From an uncultured Eubacteriales bacterium (GTDB lineage Bacteria > Bacillota > Clostridia > Christensenellales > CAG-138), in assembly GCA_902798825.1 (NCBI GenBank), contig CADBYI010000005.1:11726-74400 (forward strand): a stretch of 62,675 bases of DNA, in the 5' to 3' direction. Position numbers and translations under genes: made by a program. Shown here one piece after another: positions 50,701 to 59,198 of this stretch. Under the pieces are notes generated by a model that ran no database searches, was not told where the DNA came from, and saw nothing but the letters and a program-made list of their open reading frames with translations. Every line of letters starts with the position of its first letter. Position 1 is the first letter of the stretch.

Positions 50701-51144
50701 GATCTGGTGGCATTGGATCTGGGTCACAACTATCTGACCAACGAGGATCTGGAGGTGCTTCAATATCTGCCCCATCTGCAGCTGCTGATCCTGGCGGACA
50801 ACAAGATCACGGACATCTCCGCCCTCCATCAGCTCAAGGAGTTGCGGTATGTGGAGCTGTTCATGAACCGGATCCCCGACATGTCCCCCCTGGTGGGCCT
50901 TGAAAACCTGACGGACATCAACATCGCCAACACCCACCTGGAGGACATCACGCCCCTCTTGAGCTTCACCCAGGCCAAGCGCCTTTGGTTCTCCATGAAC
51001 GGCCTGACCTCGGAGCAGAACAAGGCGGTGGTGGAGGCCCTGCCCAACTGCGTCTGCAACTACACCACAACCAACGAGACCGCCGAGGGCTGGCGGGAGG
51101 GCGAAAGCTATCAGTGGCTGCGGGCCTTCTTCTATGACGATTGA
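47731..51144 (+). CDS. PIG-L deacetylase with membrane helices and LRR domain
   Basis: 1137 residues with a signal peptide (to about residue 27). A beta domain (about 30-165) precedes a PIG-L/LmbE zinc deacetylase: LIVAMHPDDDVLFMG (H180, D183) and SHDLNGEYGHWQHQLL. A Pro/Thr linker (about 410-475) and two membrane helices (about 485-530, with basic TRRIWLR between them) lead to a C-terminal leucine-rich domain (LVALDLGHNYLTNEDLEVLQ, LQLLILADNKITDISAL). PIG-L enzymes remove N-acetyl groups from sugars. The same linker and LRR style as the TIR proteins suggest shared ancestry or a shared partner. Confidence 0.82.
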   Translation: MKRHLIACFLALALLLLGWPGLSAHAQEEPYTYTIETEPAAENLTGRCAVSSDLKTKAYAWRVTDGELSTKQKFTAGQRVSLSWADDVPVKAVFLAFDDYPDAYRVQQFDGAGNLILDEEGPSYVNHAVFVTEETRTVTLLPESTLILCSLYAYGAGAVPDYHPWKSIPEKLDYLIVAMHPDDDVLFMGAIVPLYTVDQGREGTIFYTATRERVRKHEAGNGAWIMGLRNAPILGTFPDIPPSYYTKFQHTFPKQDVVKYLVGLFRQYRPEVVFSHDLNGEYGHWQHQLLAHAVQEAVPLAADPAFDPASAEQYGPWEIKKLYLHLYPENPIEIPATKPIAAYGGLTPVDIATAAFQCHQSQLPSRHAVRNEGVYSMSDFGLAYTTVGLDTAGVNDPFEHIDPAALHALATPTPEPTPAPTDTPAPTDTPVPTATPTPTDTPAPTPTATPQATATPTPTDTPQPAPEATPAAGSLSDLLTARPWLLPALLGVCALLCLILSLLTRRIWLRVLLWLCTLLLLAGVALLLRGGSSPAEERLVPQVTPTATPAVRELRFATDTLPEPAELAAYPELERLDITDCEQVDPALYEAISQAVPANCRIRWSVPLTDGRFPCDSDSLTLPRFSPEDAANLPYFENLSALDASGSTAYEALLALSVDRPDLALTFTLPVGDQVLTAADESLAVTGEPDVALLERMLIAFPALRTLDLTEASVDPAAAFSLATRYPALAVLYTVPVGSLRFPPEAETIDLANSGIQDAQELLNSLPYLPALQAVDLHGTALTLEDLCDILAVRPDLVLSHRVKLLGQEAETDARELDLRGAAADPETLLSLLTPFGALERVYLPDADAEAAIALLRAERPEVMFVYMTTAFGRQVESTVEELDISKKRLSSPEEVKAELVHLPYLKKLVMCDCGLNNGQMEKLLTAFPQVKFVWNIRLASHKIRTDAVAFSTKNPTKHTHASYSDAYNKKIKSTRRLKQGELEPLKYCTDLVALDLGHNYLTNEDLEVLQYLPHLQLLILADNKITDISALHQLKELRYVELFMNRIPDMSPLVGLENLTDINIANTHLEDITPLLSFTQAKRLWFSMNGLTSEQNKAVVEALPNCVCNYTTTNETAEGWREGESYQWLRAFFYDD

Positions 51145-51183
51145 TATTTGTATCGAAACGAGAAAGGACGGAAGGTTTGAGAT

Positions 51184-52353
51184 ATGAAGATTGACGCTTC
51201 CCTCAGAACCTGGTGCGAGATCGATTTGGACGCCATGCTCCACAACTTCATGGCCGCCCGACACCACCTGCCGGACGATGTGCTCCTGGCGGCGGTCATC
51301 AAGGCCAACGCCTATGGCCACGGGGCCGTGGCGGCGGCGAAGCTCCTGGAGGGCAAGGCGGATCGGTTCGCCGTGGCCATGGCGGACGAGGCCGTGGAGC
51401 TGCGGCAGGCGGGCATCGAGACCCCCATCTTCCTGCTGGGGCCCACGCCGGAAAGCGACTTTGAGGCCATCGCGGCCTATGACATCGAGGCGGCGGTGCC
51501 CTCCCTGGCCTATGGCCAGGCCCTGTGCGCCTATGGGGCCGCCCATGGAAAGACCATCCCCTACCATGTGGCCCTGGACACGGGCATGGGCCGCATCGGC
51601 TTTCCCTGCACGGAGCAGTCCCTCAGCGAGATCGAGGCCCTTTCCAGGCTCCCCGGCGGGCGCCTTGTGGGGGTGTTCAGTCACTACGCCAAGGCGGACG
51701 CCGCGGACAAAACCTACGCCCGGGAGCAGACCCGGCGGTTTAGGGCCATGACGGAGGCCCTGGAGCGGAGGGGCGTGGAGATCCCCCTGAAGCACCTTGA
51801 CAACAGCGCCGGGCTTGTCGAGATGCCGGAAAAGTTCGACATGGTCCGGGAGGGGATCATCCTCTACGGCCTCCTGCCCTCCCATGAGGTGGACCTGTCC
51901 CTCATCGGCGGGGTCCGGGGGGTCATGGCCCTTCGGTCCCACATCAGCTTTTTGAAGACCGTCACCGAGCCCACCCCCGTGAGCTACGGCTGCACCTATG
52001 TGGCCCAGCCGGGGACCCGGGTGGCCACGGTGAGCGCCGGATACGCCGACGGGGTCAGCCGCCTGCTCAGCAACCGGGGCCAGGTGCTGATCCGGGGCGT
52101 CCGCTGCCCCATCATCGGTCGGGTGTGCATGGACCAGTTCATGGTCGACGTGACGGGTGTGCCGGAGGCGCAGGTGGGCGACAGGGTCACCATCTTTGGC
52201 CGGGACGGGGACGACGAGATCACGGCGGACGACGTGGCGGACCTGATCGGGTCCATCGGCTACGAGGTCACCTGCCTCATCACGCCCCGGGTGCCCCGGG
52301 TGTACGTGGAGGACGGCCAGGTCGTGGGCGTCCACCGGCCCCTTGTCAACTGA
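51184..52353 (+). CDS. alr: Alanine racemase
   Basis: 389 residues. PLP lysine K40 in AAVIKANAYGHG, the second catalytic Tyr in TVSAGYADGVSR, and PIIGRVCMDQFMVDV. It interconverts L- and D-alanine for peptidoglycan. 39 bp downstream of the PIG-L/LRR gene with an AGAAAGGACGG site, so it may be read through from the same promoter. Confidence 0.95.
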   Translation: MKIDASLRTWCEIDLDAMLHNFMAARHHLPDDVLLAAVIKANAYGHGAVAAAKLLEGKADRFAVAMADEAVELRQAGIETPIFLLGPTPESDFEAIAAYDIEAAVPSLAYGQALCAYGAAHGKTIPYHVALDTGMGRIGFPCTEQSLSEIEALSRLPGGRLVGVFSHYAKADAADKTYAREQTRRFRAMTEALERRGVEIPLKHLDNSAGLVEMPEKFDMVREGIILYGLLPSHEVDLSLIGGVRGVMALRSHISFLKTVTEPTPVSYGCTYVAQPGTRVATVSAGYADGVSRLLSNRGQVLIRGVRCPIIGRVCMDQFMVDVTGVPEAQVGDRVTIFGRDGDDEITADDVADLIGSIGYEVTCLITPRVPRVYVEDGQVVGVHRPLVN

Positions 52354-52369
52354 ATTGCTCGAAAACAAG

Positions 52370-52403
52370 GCTGCCCCTCCGCAAGTACGGAGGGGCAGCT
52401 TTT
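52370..52403. terminator. Bidirectional terminator between alr and apbE
   Basis: GCTGCCCCTCCG / CGGAGGGGCAGC stem followed by TTTTA on the plus strand; convergent genes share it. Confidence 0.8.
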
Positions 52404-52415
52404 ACTTGGAATCGA

Positions 52416-53393
52416 TCAGCTTTCCGGGAAGCCGGCGGTGGTCTGCACCGTGCCGTCGGTCAGGACGAAGAGGGCCTCCGCTTCGGGGAGGGAGTCGATC
52501 AGGGCCATGCCCCCCTCCACCCCCAGCAGCAAACAGGCCGTGGACAGGCCGTCGCCCCAGAGGGAGCTGCTTGACAGGACGGTGACGGCCAGCAGACCCC
52601 GATCCGCCGGAAAGCCGGTGAAGGGGTCCAGCACGTGGTGGTACCGGACGCCGTCGCGCTCGAAATAGCGCTCATAGGTGCCGGAGGTGACCAGGCTCCT
52701 GTCCCGCAGGGACAGGACCCGCAGCAGCTTCCCGGCGTCCGTGGGGCTTTGTATGCCGATGGAGAAGGGGACCTCCCCCGGCTTTTCCCCGATCAGAAGG
52801 ATGTTCCGGCCCAGGTCGATGACCCCGCTCTCGACGCCCCTGTCGAGCAGCAGGGCCTTGACCTTATCCGCGATATAGCCCTTGGCGAGAGCCCCCAAAT
52901 CCACCCGCATGCCGGGGCGCATGAGATACGCCGTGCCCTTGGCCTCATCCAAAACAAGATCGTCCATGCCCAGCAGCCCCAGGGCCCGGGACAGCTCCCC
53001 CTCCGCAGGGTAGTGGCCCCCGTTTCGGATGTCCCACAGGTCGATGAGGGGCCCCACGGTCACGTCCAGATACCCGCCGGTTCGCCCATACAAATCCTTG
53101 GCGAAGGTCAGCAGCTCCATGGTCTCCTTCGAGACGGCCACAGGGCGCTCCCCTGCGGCGGCCTGCAGCCACCCCAGATCGCTTAGGGGCGAATAGGCGT
53201 CCAGCAGGTCGTTGAGCCGCCGGATCTCCGCAAAGGCCGCGTCCAAATCCCCCTCCGTGGCCCCGTAGAGGGTCAAGGTCACCACCGTGTCCAACAGATA
53301 GTCCGTGCGGGAGAGGGCCGTTTGCCCGGGCTGGCAGCCGCAGAAAAGGAAAAGGAGCACCAGAGCCGTCAGCGCCGCGATGCATTTTTTCAT
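52416..53393 (-). CDS. apbE: FAD:protein FMN transferase ApbE (lipoprotein)
   Basis: 325 residues. Lipoprotein signal with FLFCGC, then ApbE motifs: YLLDTVVTLTLYG, the ALAKGYIADK block, VIDLGRNILLIG and HHVLDPFTGFPA. ApbE attaches FMN covalently to proteins such as RnfG/D and NqrC outside the membrane. The start has AGGAGGGG upstream. No flavoprotein target is within the window. Confidence 0.92.
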   Translation of the reverse strand: MKKCIAALTALVLLFLFCGCQPGQTALSRTDYLLDTVVTLTLYGATEGDLDAAFAEIRRLNDLLDAYSPLSDLGWLQAAAGERPVAVSKETMELLTFAKDLYGRTGGYLDVTVGPLIDLWDIRNGGHYPAEGELSRALGLLGMDDLVLDEAKGTAYLMRPGMRVDLGALAKGYIADKVKALLLDRGVESGVIDLGRNILLIGEKPGEVPFSIGIQSPTDAGKLLRVLSLRDRSLVTSGTYERYFERDGVRYHHVLDPFTGFPADRGLLAVTVLSSSSLWGDGLSTACLLLGVEGGMALIDSLPEAEALFVLTDGTVQTTAGFPES

Positions 53394-53423
53394 GGCTGTC
53401 CCCTCCTCTGCTCGTTTGCCTAC

Positions 53424-53474
53424 AGTATACACTGATTTCGCCCGTTGCACAATGGGGCATCCGGGGTGTATACT
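53424..53474. promoter_or_regulatory. Overlapping divergent promoters of apbE and the barnase gene
   Basis: Plus: -35 TTGCAC (53445-53450), 18-bp spacer, -10 TATACT (53469-53474), six bases before the barnase ATG. Minus: -35 TTGTGC (53447-53452), 17-bp spacer, -10 TATACT (53424-53429). The two -35 boxes share the octamer TTGCACAA. Confidence 0.65.
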
Positions 53475-53480
53475 AAGGGC

Positions 53481-54107
53481 ATGAAAAAGGTTTTGTCCCT
53501 GATCCTCATGCTGCTGTTGTTGGCAGGCTGCGCCCCGCGGCCCGCCCAAACCGAGTTCGCCCCGACCACGGACGTCCCCGCCACTGCCGAACCCTCGGAA
53601 GCGCCCATCGACGACAGCCTGGTGCTGCTGCCGGACGACCCCCAGGCTGAGACGGCCGCCCCAGCAGAGACGGCCGCGCCCACGGCCACACCCACTGTCA
53701 CCGATACGCCCGGGCCCACCGGGACCCCCAAGCCCACGGCCGCAGCCACCGAAAGCCCCGTTCAGCAGGGAAAGGACTATGACGACAAGGACCGGGTGGC
53801 CCTGTATCTGCACCTGTTCGGGGAGCTGCCGCCCCACTTCATCACCAAGAAGGAGGCCCAGAAATTGGGCTGGACCGGCGGCGAGGTGGAGGACTTTCGC
53901 CCCGGGGCGGCCATCGGCGGGGACTACTTCGGCAACTACGAGGGCCTGCTGCCCAAGAAGAGGGGCCGTTCCTACTATGAATGCGACATCGGCACCGTGG
54001 GCAAGCGCTCCCGGGGCGCCAAGCGCATCATCTTCTCCAACGACGGCCTCATCTACTACACCGACGACCATTACGAAAGCTTCACCTTGCTCTACGGGGA
54101 GGAATGA
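53481..54107 (+). CDS. Barnase-type ribonuclease, membrane-anchored lipoprotein
   Basis: 208 residues. Lipoprotein signal (LLLAGC), then a Pro/Thr/Ala linker (about 30-95), then a barnase domain: YLHLFGELPPHFITKKEAQKLGW, the FGNYEGLLPK block, RSYYECDI and RIIFSNDGLIYYTDDHYESF, with the acid-base residues of the family (the Glu of YECDI and the late His). Such RNases are secreted toxins or nutritional enzymes; the lipobox and linker would hold this one at the cell surface. The barstar gene starts 3 bp later. The promoter -10 is only six bases from the ATG and the ribosome binding site is weak, so the message may be leaderless. Confidence 0.88.
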   Translation: MKKVLSLILMLLLLAGCAPRPAQTEFAPTTDVPATAEPSEAPIDDSLVLLPDDPQAETAAPAETAAPTATPTVTDTPGPTGTPKPTAAATESPVQQGKDYDDKDRVALYLHLFGELPPHFITKKEAQKLGWTGGEVEDFRPGAAIGGDYFGNYEGLLPKKRGRSYYECDIGTVGKRSRGAKRIIFSNDGLIYYTDDHYESFTLLYGEE

Positions 54108-54110
54108 ACC

Positions 54111-54365
54111 ATGCTTGTTCTGTGCGATTTTGCGCGGCTGGATACCGCCGAGGCGGTGTATGATCATCTGGAAAGGGAGCTCTCCTTCCCCCCCTATTTC
54201 GGCCGGAATCTGGACGCCCTCCACGATTGTCTCACGGACATCGGCGCCCCCACCCGGCTCATCCTGACCGGAGCCGCCGCCCCCGTGGCCCAGCGGTTCT
54301 TGCCCGTGCTGCGGGACGCGGCCAAAAGGAACCGATATTTGAGCGTGGAGGTCCACGAGGGATAG
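54111..54365 (+). CDS. Barstar-type ribonuclease inhibitor
   Basis: 84 residues: SFPPYFGRNLDALHDCLTDIG is the barstar signature that plugs the barnase active site. No signal peptide, so it stays in the cytoplasm and protects the producer. Directly follows the barnase gene; a terminator comes 27 bp later. Confidence 0.9.
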   Translation: MLVLCDFARLDTAEAVYDHLERELSFPPYFGRNLDALHDCLTDIGAPTRLILTGAAAPVAQRFLPVLRDAAKRNRYLSVEVHEG

Positions 54366-54391
54366 GACCCGCATCCCGCCTGTGCTTTACG

Positions 54392-54432
54392 GAGGATTTT
54401 CATGAAAAACATGAAATCCTCTGTTTTCTTTT
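54392..54432 (+). terminator. Terminator after barstar
   Basis: GAGGATTTTCATG / CATGAAATCCTC stem (one mismatch) with loop aaaaa, followed by TGTTTTCTTTT. Confidence 0.75.
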
Positions 54433-54493
54433 GGAAAAGATTCTGCTATACTGTCTAAGTTATGAATTCGACTGACATAGGAAGGAGAGACCT

Positions 54494-56185
54494 ATGAACT
54501 ATACCCAAGCCGTGGCCGCCGCATTGCAGGCGCTGGTGGACCTGCCTTTGGAGGAGCTGCAGGGGCTGCTGGAGAGCCCCAAGAACCCCACCATGGGGGA
54601 CATCGCCTTTCCCTGCTTCAAGCTGGCCAAGGTCATGAAAAAGGCCCCCAACGCCATCGCCGCAGAGCTGAAGGACAGGCTCGCCCTGCCCGCCGGCATC
54701 GAGAAGGCGGAGGCCGTTGGGCCCTATCTCAACTTCTTCATCGAAAAGGGACAGCAGGCCCAGAGCGTGCTCACCCGGGTCCTGGACGCGGGCGAAAGCT
54801 ACGGCGGCTCCCGGGAGGGCCAGGGGCGCCATGTGGTGCTGGATTATTCCTCCATCAACATCGCCAAGCCCTTCGGCTTCCACCACCTGCCCAGCACCGC
54901 CATCGGCAACGCCCTCTACCGCATCTATCGGCACCTGGGCTACGCCCCCGTGGGGATCAACCATCTGGGGGACTGGGGCACCCAGTTCGGCAAGATGATC
55001 GTGGCCTTCAAAAGATGGGGCACCAAGCCCGTGGATGAATACGGCATCCGGGAGCTGGTGGACCTGTACGTCCGCTACCATCAGGAGGCGGAAGGGCATC
55101 CCGAGATGGACGAGGAGGCCCGCGCCTGGTTCCACCGGATCGAAACCGGGGATGAGGAGGCCGTGGGCCTTTGGAAGCAGATGAAGGACGCCACCATCCG
55201 GGAGGTCAAGAAGACCTACGAGCGCATGGGCGTCCAGTTCGACAGCTGGGCCGGGGAGTCCTTCTACGAGGACAAGATGCAGCCCATCATCGACGAGCTG
55301 AAGGAAAAGGGCATCAGCAAGCTGGACAAGGGCGCCACCATCGTGGACCTGGAGCAGTGGAGCATGCCCCCCTGCCTGATCCTCAAGAGCGACGGCAGCA
55401 CCATCTACGCCACAAGGGACCTGGCCGCCGCCTGCTACCGGAAGGAGACCTACGATTTCGCCAAGCTCCTGTACGTGGTGGCCTACCAGCAGGATCTGCA
55501 CTTCAAGCAGATCTTCAAGGTGCTGGAGCTCATGGGCCGGGACTGGGTGAAGGACTGCGTCCACGTGAACTTCGGCATGGTCAGCATGGAGGGCGGCGCC
55601 TTCCACACCCGGGAGGGCAAGGTGCTGTATCTGGACGACGTGCTGGACGCGGCCGTGGAGAAGACCTATGAGATCATCTGCGAAAAGAGCCCCGATTTGG
55701 AGGACAAGCGCTCTGCGGCAGAGGCCGTGGGCGTGGGCGCGGTGATCTGGGGGGCCCTCTATAACTCCCGGATCAAGGACGTGGTCTTCAGCTACGACAA
55801 GGTGCTGAACTTCGACGGGGAGACGGGCCCCTACGCCCAGTATACCCACGCCCGGTGCTGCTCGGTGCTCAGAAAGGCCGGGGGCTACGACAGGAGCCGG
55901 CTGGACGCCTCGGTGCTTTCCGACCCCTATTCCCTGGCGCTCTTAAAGGCCATCGACGCCTTCCCCGCCGCCGTGAAGGCCGCCGGGGACAAGTATGAGC
56001 CCTACCTGGTGGCCCGGGCGGTCATGGCCGTGTGCACCGCCATGAACAAGTTCTACTATGAGATCCGCATCATGGCGGAGGATGAGAGGGAGCGGACGGC
56101 CCGCCTGGCGCTCACCGACGCGGCGCGGCAAACCATACAAATCGGATTAAATCTGCTGGGCATCCAAGCCCCGGAAAGGATGTAG
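54494..56185 (+). CDS. argS: Arginyl-tRNA synthetase
   Basis: 563 residues. Class I signature region NIAKPFGFHHLPST (HIGH-type), ArgRS features such as LDVARDL-like ATRDLAAACYR and the C-terminal DALR anticodon-binding domain ending SLALLKAID...QIGLNLLGI. Charges tRNA-Arg. GGAAGGAG site. It is 3 bp before serS, so the two synthetases form an operon. No T-box leader is visible in the 60 bp after the barstar terminator. Confidence 0.95.
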   Translation: MNYTQAVAAALQALVDLPLEELQGLLESPKNPTMGDIAFPCFKLAKVMKKAPNAIAAELKDRLALPAGIEKAEAVGPYLNFFIEKGQQAQSVLTRVLDAGESYGGSREGQGRHVVLDYSSINIAKPFGFHHLPSTAIGNALYRIYRHLGYAPVGINHLGDWGTQFGKMIVAFKRWGTKPVDEYGIRELVDLYVRYHQEAEGHPEMDEEARAWFHRIETGDEEAVGLWKQMKDATIREVKKTYERMGVQFDSWAGESFYEDKMQPIIDELKEKGISKLDKGATIVDLEQWSMPPCLILKSDGSTIYATRDLAAACYRKETYDFAKLLYVVAYQQDLHFKQIFKVLELMGRDWVKDCVHVNFGMVSMEGGAFHTREGKVLYLDDVLDAAVEKTYEIICEKSPDLEDKRSAAEAVGVGAVIWGALYNSRIKDVVFSYDKVLNFDGETGPYAQYTHARCCSVLRKAGGYDRSRLDASVLSDPYSLALLKAIDAFPAAVKAAGDKYEPYLVARAVMAVCTAMNKFYYEIRIMAEDERERTARLALTDAARQTIQIGLNLLGIQAPERM

Positions 56186-56188
56186 GAT

Positions 56189-57478
56189 ATGATAGACATC
56201 AAGCTGTTGCGCACCGACCCCGAGCTGGTGCGGGAGAACATCAGGAAGAAGTTTCAGTTTGAAAAGCTCCCCCTGGTGGACGAGGTCATCGCCCTGGACA
56301 AGGAGTATCGGGAGACCACCGTTCAAACCGACACCCTGAAGAACCAGCGGAACGTGACCAGCAAAAAGATCGGCATGCTCATGGGCCAGGGCAAGCGGGA
56401 CGAGGCGGAGGCCACCAAGCGGGAGGTGGCCCATCTGGGGGACGAGATCGCCGCCCTGGACGCAAAACAAAAGGAGCTGCAGGCCGAGATACACAAGCGT
56501 ATGCTGGTGATCCCCCAGATCATCGACCCGGCGGTGCCCATCGGCAAGAACGACACCGAGAACGTGGAGATCGAGCGCTTCGGGGAACCGGCGGTGCCGG
56601 ACTATCCCATTCCCTACCACACGGACATCATGGAAAGCCTGAACGGCATCGAGCTGGACGTGGCGCGAGACAGCATCGCCGGCAACGGGTTCTATTACCT
56701 CAAGGGCGACATCGCCCGGCTCCACTCCGCCGTGCTCTCCTATGCCCGGGACTTCATGATCGATCGGGGCTACACCTACTATATCCCCCCCTTCATGATC
56801 CATTCCAGCGTGGTGAACGGGGTCATGAGCTTTGCGGAAATGGAGAACATGATGTACAAGATCGAGGGCGAAGACCTGTACCTGATCGGCACCAGCGAGC
56901 ACTCCATGATCGGCAAGTTCATCGACACCTTCCTGGACGAGGACAGCCTCCCCCAGCGGCTCACCAGCTACAGCCCCTGCTTCCGCAAGGAGGTGGGCGC
57001 CCACGGCATCGAGGAGCGGGGCGTGTATCGCATCCATCAGTTTGAAAAGCAGGAGATGATCATCGTCTGCAAGCCCGACGAGAGCGCGGACTTGTTCAAC
57101 GAGCTGTGGAAGAACACGGTGGACTTCTTCCGCACCCTGGAGATCCCCGTGCGGACGCTGGAGTGCTGCTCCGGCGATCTGGCGGATTTGAAGGTCAGGA
57201 GTCTGGACGTGGAGGCCTGGTCCCCCCGGCAGCAGAAGTACTTCGAGGTGGGCAGCTGCTCCAATCTGGGCGACGCCCAGGCCCGCCGCCTCGGCATCCG
57301 CATCAAGAGCAAGGACAAGCAGAAGGGCAACTACTTCGCCCATACCCTGAACAACACCGTGGTGGCCCCGCCCAGGATGCTGATCGCGTTCCTGGAGAAC
57401 CATCTGCAGGCGGACGGCACCGTGACCATACCGGAAGTCTTAAGGCCCTATATGGGCGGAAAGGATCATCTTGGGTAA
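56189..57478 (+). CDS. serS: Seryl-tRNA synthetase
   Basis: 429 residues. N-terminal coiled-coil arm (about 30-100), then class II motifs: motif 2 SPCFRKEVGAHG...YRIHQFEKQEM and motif 3 GTVTIPEVLRPYMGG. Charges tRNA-Ser. Translationally close to argS. Confidence 0.96.
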   Translation: MIDIKLLRTDPELVRENIRKKFQFEKLPLVDEVIALDKEYRETTVQTDTLKNQRNVTSKKIGMLMGQGKRDEAEATKREVAHLGDEIAALDAKQKELQAEIHKRMLVIPQIIDPAVPIGKNDTENVEIERFGEPAVPDYPIPYHTDIMESLNGIELDVARDSIAGNGFYYLKGDIARLHSAVLSYARDFMIDRGYTYYIPPFMIHSSVVNGVMSFAEMENMMYKIEGEDLYLIGTSEHSMIGKFIDTFLDEDSLPQRLTSYSPCFRKEVGAHGIEERGVYRIHQFEKQEMIIVCKPDESADLFNELWKNTVDFFRTLEIPVRTLECCSGDLADLKVRSLDVEAWSPRQQKYFEVGSCSNLGDAQARRLGIRIKSKDKQKGNYFAHTLNNTVVAPPRMLIAFLENHLQADGTVTIPEVLRPYMGGKDHLG

Positions 57479-57491
57479 GATTTCTTCTTTT

Positions 57492-57526
57492 GCCGCTTTT
57501 TCTTTTCAGTGAAAAGAAAAAGCGGC
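57492..57526 (+). terminator. Terminator after serS
   Basis: Perfect 15-bp stem GCCGCTTTTTCTTTT / GAAAAGAAAAAGCGGC with a short loop, 14 bp past the serS stop. Confidence 0.6.
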
Positions 57527-57598
57527 GGAAAAAGAAAAGCTTAAGATGGTTTCCAGGGCTTCACAGCAAAGCATCTTATCTTTTTAAAGTTCTTTTGG

Positions 57599-57626
57599 GT
57601 CCCTTTTCTTTCTCAAGAAAAGGGAC
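57599..57626 (+). terminator. Second hairpin downstream of serS
   Basis: GTCCCTTTTCTT / AAGAAAAGGGAC followed by ATATTTTA, 63 bp before the SPOCS gene. Confidence 0.55.
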
Positions 57627-57688
57627 ATATTTTATTCCACTCCGTTCATAAGCTGTGACGATAAGAAACCCTGTGGGAGGTCATAGCC

Positions 57689-59155
57689 ATGGATGTAGAA
57701 AAGGTCAGTTTCAACGTGGATACCCTTTACGCCCGGCTGGAGGAGCAGGTGCCCATCGAAAGCGCCATCCCTCTGCCCCAGGGGCGGACCGCCGGAAGCG
57801 TGCTGTCGGTGACGCCCCAGCTGCAGATTCGGGAGGTCCGGGTGGGCGACACCGGCGTCCGGCTCTCGGGCCAGCTGCAGCTCCACCTGATCGCGGAGAC
57901 CGGGGAGCGGGTGCTGTTCTCCTTCGACGCGGCGGCGGAGTTCACCCACCTCATCAGCGCCCGGATCACGGAGGAATCCCTGCAGCCTCGGATCTACGGC
58001 CAGCTGCTCAAATGCGCCTGCCATCGGGAGGACGACGGGCTGCGGTTGAGCGCGGTCCTCGACCTGAAGGTGTGGCTGCTGCAGCCTCGGGAGATCGGGG
58101 CCGTGTCCGCCATCCGGGGCGCGGTGGGGCTGGAAAGCCGGGAGGAGAGCATCGTGACCCGGCGCCGGTCCCTGCAGGGCGCCAAGGCGTTGCAGGTCCG
58201 GGATGAGCTGGGGGTGGAAGCGGGCACCAACGTGCTGGAAGCCAAGGGCACGGTCCGCCTCCTCACCGCCCGGCCCACGGTGGAGGGCATGGCCCTGGAG
58301 GGGGAGCTCTATTCCTCCCTGGTGCTGCTGGACCCGGAGGGCCGGCTCCAGGAGCGGACCGTGCGCAGCCCCTTCACCGACACGGTGAAGCTGGAGGGGC
58401 CATCGAGCGGGGACGCCACGGTGACGGCGGAGCTCACCTCCCTCACCGCCCGGACCGACGGGGAGGCCCTGTTCCTGAGCGGGGACGTGTCCCTGTCCGC
58501 CTACGGCGGCGCAGAGAGCCGCATGCGGGTCATGTCCGACGCCTACGACGAAGGGGGCACCTTCCTCTGCCATCGACAGGAGGCCACGGGGCTCATGTAT
58601 CTGGGGCCTGTGCTAAAAGAGGACAATGTAGAGGGGCCCCTCGCTGTGCCCAACCATATGCCCGAGGTGCAGCAGGTCCTCTACAGCCGCGCCCTGCCCG
58701 CCGTCACCGGTTTGGAACCCGGGGAGAACGGGACCCAGCTGGACGGCGTGGTCCTGGTGACCACGGTGTACCGATGCGACAGCGGTCTATTGCACAGCTT
58801 CACCGGGGAGATCCCCTTCTCCCTGACCCTGCCCGGCCAGGGGGGCCTGACGCTTCCTCTGGGCGCGGCGGCCTTCTCCACCGTCACCGGCCGGGGCCGG
58901 GTGCTCCAGGGCCGGGTGGAGCTCCTCTTTTGGGGGGAGCAGTACGCCGAGAACCGGATCGGGTACACCGACGATCTTTTGGCCGGGCCGGGGACCCAGC
59001 CGGGAAGGGGCATCCTCATCTACGCCCCGGATCGGTCGGAAAACCTGTTCACCGTGGGCAAGCGCTTCGGCATCCCCCAAAGCCGCCTGAAGGAGCTGAA
59101 CGGGACCCTCAGTGAGCCCTTCACCGGGGCGGAGCGCATATTGATCATCAAATAG
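57689..59155 (+). CDS. SPOCS (DUF3794) domain protein with C-terminal LysM (SipL-like)
   Basis: 488 residues. Two to three SPOCS/DUF3794 beta domains (for example LPQGRTAGSVLSVTPQLQIREVRVGDTGV and ALPAVTGLEPGENGTQLDGVV), then a LysM module at the C-terminus (LIYAPDRSENLFTVGKRFGIPQSRLKELNG). This matches SipL and related spore-coat morphogenesis proteins of Clostridia, where the LysM domain binds SpoIVA on the forespore. GGGAGG site. It marks the organism as a likely spore former. Confidence 0.85.
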   Translation: MDVEKVSFNVDTLYARLEEQVPIESAIPLPQGRTAGSVLSVTPQLQIREVRVGDTGVRLSGQLQLHLIAETGERVLFSFDAAAEFTHLISARITEESLQPRIYGQLLKCACHREDDGLRLSAVLDLKVWLLQPREIGAVSAIRGAVGLESREESIVTRRRSLQGAKALQVRDELGVEAGTNVLEAKGTVRLLTARPTVEGMALEGELYSSLVLLDPEGRLQERTVRSPFTDTVKLEGPSSGDATVTAELTSLTARTDGEALFLSGDVSLSAYGGAESRMRVMSDAYDEGGTFLCHRQEATGLMYLGPVLKEDNVEGPLAVPNHMPEVQQVLYSRALPAVTGLEPGENGTQLDGVVLVTTVYRCDSGLLHSFTGEIPFSLTLPGQGGLTLPLGAAAFSTVTGRGRVLQGRVELLFWGEQYAENRIGYTDDLLAGPGTQPGRGILIYAPDRSENLFTVGKRFGIPQSRLKELNGTLSEPFTGAERILIIK

Positions 59156-59158
59156 CAG

Positions 59159-59185
59159 AAAAGGAGGCCCCTCGGCCTCCTTTTT
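59159..59185 (+). terminator. Terminator after the SPOCS gene
   Basis: AAAAGGAGGCC / GGCCTCCTTTTT with a 4-base loop. Confidence 0.85.
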
Positions 59186-59198
59186 CACGGATCGGTGC

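Noticed and set aside
54366..54493. T-box leader for argS
   Set aside because: Only about 60 bp remain after the barstar terminator and no T-box sequence is present.
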